From positions 1 to 33,711 of the forward strand of contig NZ_AZUY01000062.1 of assembly GCF_000513935.1 (NCBI RefSeq): a stretch of 33,711 bases of DNA. The letters are read 5' to 3'. The position numbers and the translations under genes are program-made. This stretch comes from Mesorhizobium sp. WSM3626. Its GTDB lineage: Bacteria; Pseudomonadota; Alphaproteobacteria; Rhizobiales; Rhizobiaceae. Positions 32,502-33,711 of this stretch are shown here, in pieces. The notes beneath the pieces were generated by a model. It was not told the origin of the DNA. It was given only the letters and a program-made list of their open reading frames with translations, and searched no databases. Position 1 is the stretch's first letter; each line of letters opens with the position of its first letter.

Positions 32502-33205
32502 GGCGCTAGCGGCGGATTGGCCAGGGTTCCGTCGATCGGCTCACCGTTCAGCGTCACCAGTTTCGTCTTCACCTCGGGGGCCACCAACCCGGCCGATACG
32601 ATCAGCTTGGCGCCGTCCTCGATCGTCATGTCAAGCGGCACGATGTCCGACTTCAGAACATACATCAGGAAACCGGTCGTCGGGTTCGGGGTGCACGGCA
32701 TGAACACCGCAATCAGCGGATCGCCTTCCTGGTCGAGTTTCTGGTTGATCTCGGTTTCCTTCTCGCTGGCGACGAACACCAGCGACCACACGCCCTTGCG
32801 TGGATATTCGACCAGCCCAACCTGACGGAACATGTCGCCCTTGTTCGACAGCACGGTCTCGAAAATCTGCTTCAGCGAGCCATAGATGCCGCGCACCAGC
32901 GGCATGCGGCCAAGCAGGCGCTCGCCAAAGCCGACGATGGCGCGGCCGACAATGTTGGCCGTCAGGAAGCCGATCAGCGTGATCAGGATGAGCGCGACGA
33001 TCAGCCCGAACCCCGGAACCGGGAACGGCAGATAGCTGTCGGGGCTGTAACGCGCCGGAATATAGGGTTTGACCCAGGAATCGACCCAGCCGATGAACGA
33101 CCAGGCGATATAGGCGGTGATCGCCAGCGGCGCGCAGACGATGAAGCCCGTGAGGAAATAGTTCCTCAGCCGGGTCATGCCGGAAGTCTTCGAAGCGTCT
33201 GACAT
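32453..33205 (-). CDS. DUF502 membrane protein
   Basis: A 250-residue inner-membrane protein of the DUF502 family. Helix 1 is at about 15-37 ('YFLTGFIVCAPLAITAYIAW') and helix 2 at about 64-88 ('VPGFGLIVALILITLIGFLT'), then the conserved 'GRMPLVRGIYGSLKQIFETV' and a soluble part with 'QVGLVEYPRKGVWSLVFV', 'VFMPCTPNPTTGFLMYV' and 'EDGAKLIVSAGLVAPE'. The function is not known; plant homologues are the COV proteins linked to vascular patterning. The C-terminal 25 residues are basic and low in complexity, and they are encoded by the DNA that overlaps the end of recG. It lies downstream of glmS on the same strand with a terminator-like hairpin between. Confidence 0.92.
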   Translation of the reverse strand: MSDASKTSGMTRLRNYFLTGFIVCAPLAITAYIAWSFIGWVDSWVKPYIPARYSPDSYLPFPVPGFGLIVALILITLIGFLTANIVGRAIVGFGERLLGRMPLVRGIYGSLKQIFETVLSNKGDMFRQVGLVEYPRKGVWSLVFVASEKETEINQKLDQEGDPLIAVFMPCTPNPTTGFLMYVLKSDIVPLDMTIEDGAKLIVSAGLVAPEVKTKLVTLNGEPIDGTLANPPLAPHPARRSRTASSRPNK

Positions 33206-33278
33206 GGTTCACCGGGCACGGGTTGCGGCGCGACATTAGTGAACCGGAAGGCGCTTTGGAACTGCGAAGTTTTTAAAC

Positions 33279-33296
33279 GCGCCTGTTTGTAGGCGC
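33279..33296 (-). terminator. Hairpin directly after the glmS stop codon
   Basis: On the minus strand GCGCCT (33296-33291) pairs with AGGCGC (33284-33279) around ACAAAC, followed by GTTTAAAAA. The stem abuts the glmS stop codon. The T-run is short, so it is a probable but not strong intrinsic terminator for glmS. Confidence 0.55.
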
Positions 33297-33711
33297 CTAC
33301 TCCACCGTCACCGATTTCGCCAGATTGCGCGGCTGATCGACGTCGGTGCCCATGAAAACGGCGGCGAAATACGCAAGCATCTGGATCGGCAGCGCGTAGA
33401 TGATGGGCGAGATGATTTCCGGCACATCCGGAAGCACGATGGTCTCCATCGTCTTCACGCTCACCTGTGCCGCGCCCTTGGCGTCGGTGATCAGGATGAT
33501 CTTGCCGCCACGCGCCGCCACTTCCTGCATGTTGGACACGGTCTTTTCGAAGATGCGATCGTGCGGCGCAATCACGATCACCGGCATGTTCTCGTCGATC
33601 AGCGCGATCGGCCCGTGCTTCAGCTCGCCCGCGGCATAGCCTTCGGCATGAATGTAAGAGATTTCCTTGAGCTTCAGCGCGCCTTCCATGGCCAGCGGGA
33701 AATTGGTGTCG
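33297..33711 (-). CDS. glmS: Glutamine--fructose-6-phosphate aminotransferase, C-terminal part (cut by window end)
   Basis: The window ends inside this gene; 138 codons of its 3' end are visible. They encode the second SIS (isomerase) half: 'FPLAMEGALKLKEISYIHAE' with the Glu of the isomerase site, 'GYAAGELKHGPIALIDENMP', 'PIQMLAYFAAVFMGTDVDQP' and the invariant end 'PRNLAKSVTVE', which contains the Lys that holds the open-chain sugar and forms the lid over the glutaminase site. The full enzyme makes glucosamine 6-phosphate for murein and lipopolysaccharide. There is one Met (Met of 'AMEGALK') where most homologues have Leu or Met; it is not a start. The reading is intact to the edge. Confidence 0.96.
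   Translation of the reverse strand, partial: DTNFPLAMEGALKLKEISYIHAEGYAAGELKHGPIALIDENMPVIVIAPHDRIFEKTVSNMQEVAARGGKIILITDAKGAAQVSVKTMETIVLPDVPEIISPIIYALPIQMLAYFAAVFMGTDVDQPRNLAKSVTVE

Noticed and set aside
1..33711. tRNA genes, rRNA genes and CRISPR arrays
   Set aside because: No cloverleaf with a T-loop signature in the spacers, no rRNA motif and no regularly spaced direct repeats were seen by eye.

Overview
The window reads as a chromosomal segment of a GC-rich alphaproteobacterium of the Rhizobiales, most like Mesorhizobium or a close relative. The reasons are the high-GC codon use, the malic enzyme-phosphotransacetylase hybrid, the class II DAHP synthase, a DUF2865 protein, the recG / sdhE-mfd neighbourhood, and an extragenic palindrome of a type I associate with Mesorhizobium intergenic regions. 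Nothing here indicates a plasmid or symbiosis island, and most of the gene content is housekeeping. The taxon is inferred from family content and was not confirmed by a search.

Layout. At 1-313 lies the end of an insertion sequence (partial DUF772-type transposase), followed by an orphan intrinsic terminator and a DEDDh exonuclease. From 1065 to 5142 (minus strand) runs a four-gene lipid-trafficking operon: MlaE permease with N-terminal STAS domain, MlaF ATPase, MlaD/MCE protein, and a PqiC-like lipoprotein. Divergent from it is a DgcA-like enolase-superfamily racemase, which overlaps tail to tail with an MFS transporter. An LpxH-like phosphoesterase and a divergent SDR with degenerate active site flank a palindrome-rich spacer. 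Then come the malic enzyme hybrid, a DUF2865 secreted protein and gltX, the last two overlapping by 83 bp in convergent orientation.

From 14474 to 24807 the genes are more accessory: an unassigned GNAT-like protein, an exporter-type ABC transporter, nadE, a Tag-like DNA glycosylase, a translationally coupled DUF1003-DedA pair, a minus-strand hemerythrin / DgkA / GFA cluster and a diguanylate cyclase. A strong bidirectional terminator separates that cyclase from a second housekeeping block: class II DAHP synthase, mfd, sdhE, recG (divergent), a DUF502 membrane protein and the C-terminal part of glmS, cut by the window end.

Two stretches of more than 300 bp hold no convincing gene (17655-18147 and 23326-23736); both contain hairpins. 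I did not find rRNA, tRNA, a CRISPR array, a prophage or an obvious new multi-gene defence system. The items most worth a second look are the anti-read-through hairpin inside the IS end, the GNAT-like orphan with its inverted-repeat promoter region, the SDR lacking Tyr/Lys, the cyclase lacking a canonical I-site, the hairpin leader before DAHP synthase and the nested extragenic palindrome between mfd and sdhE.
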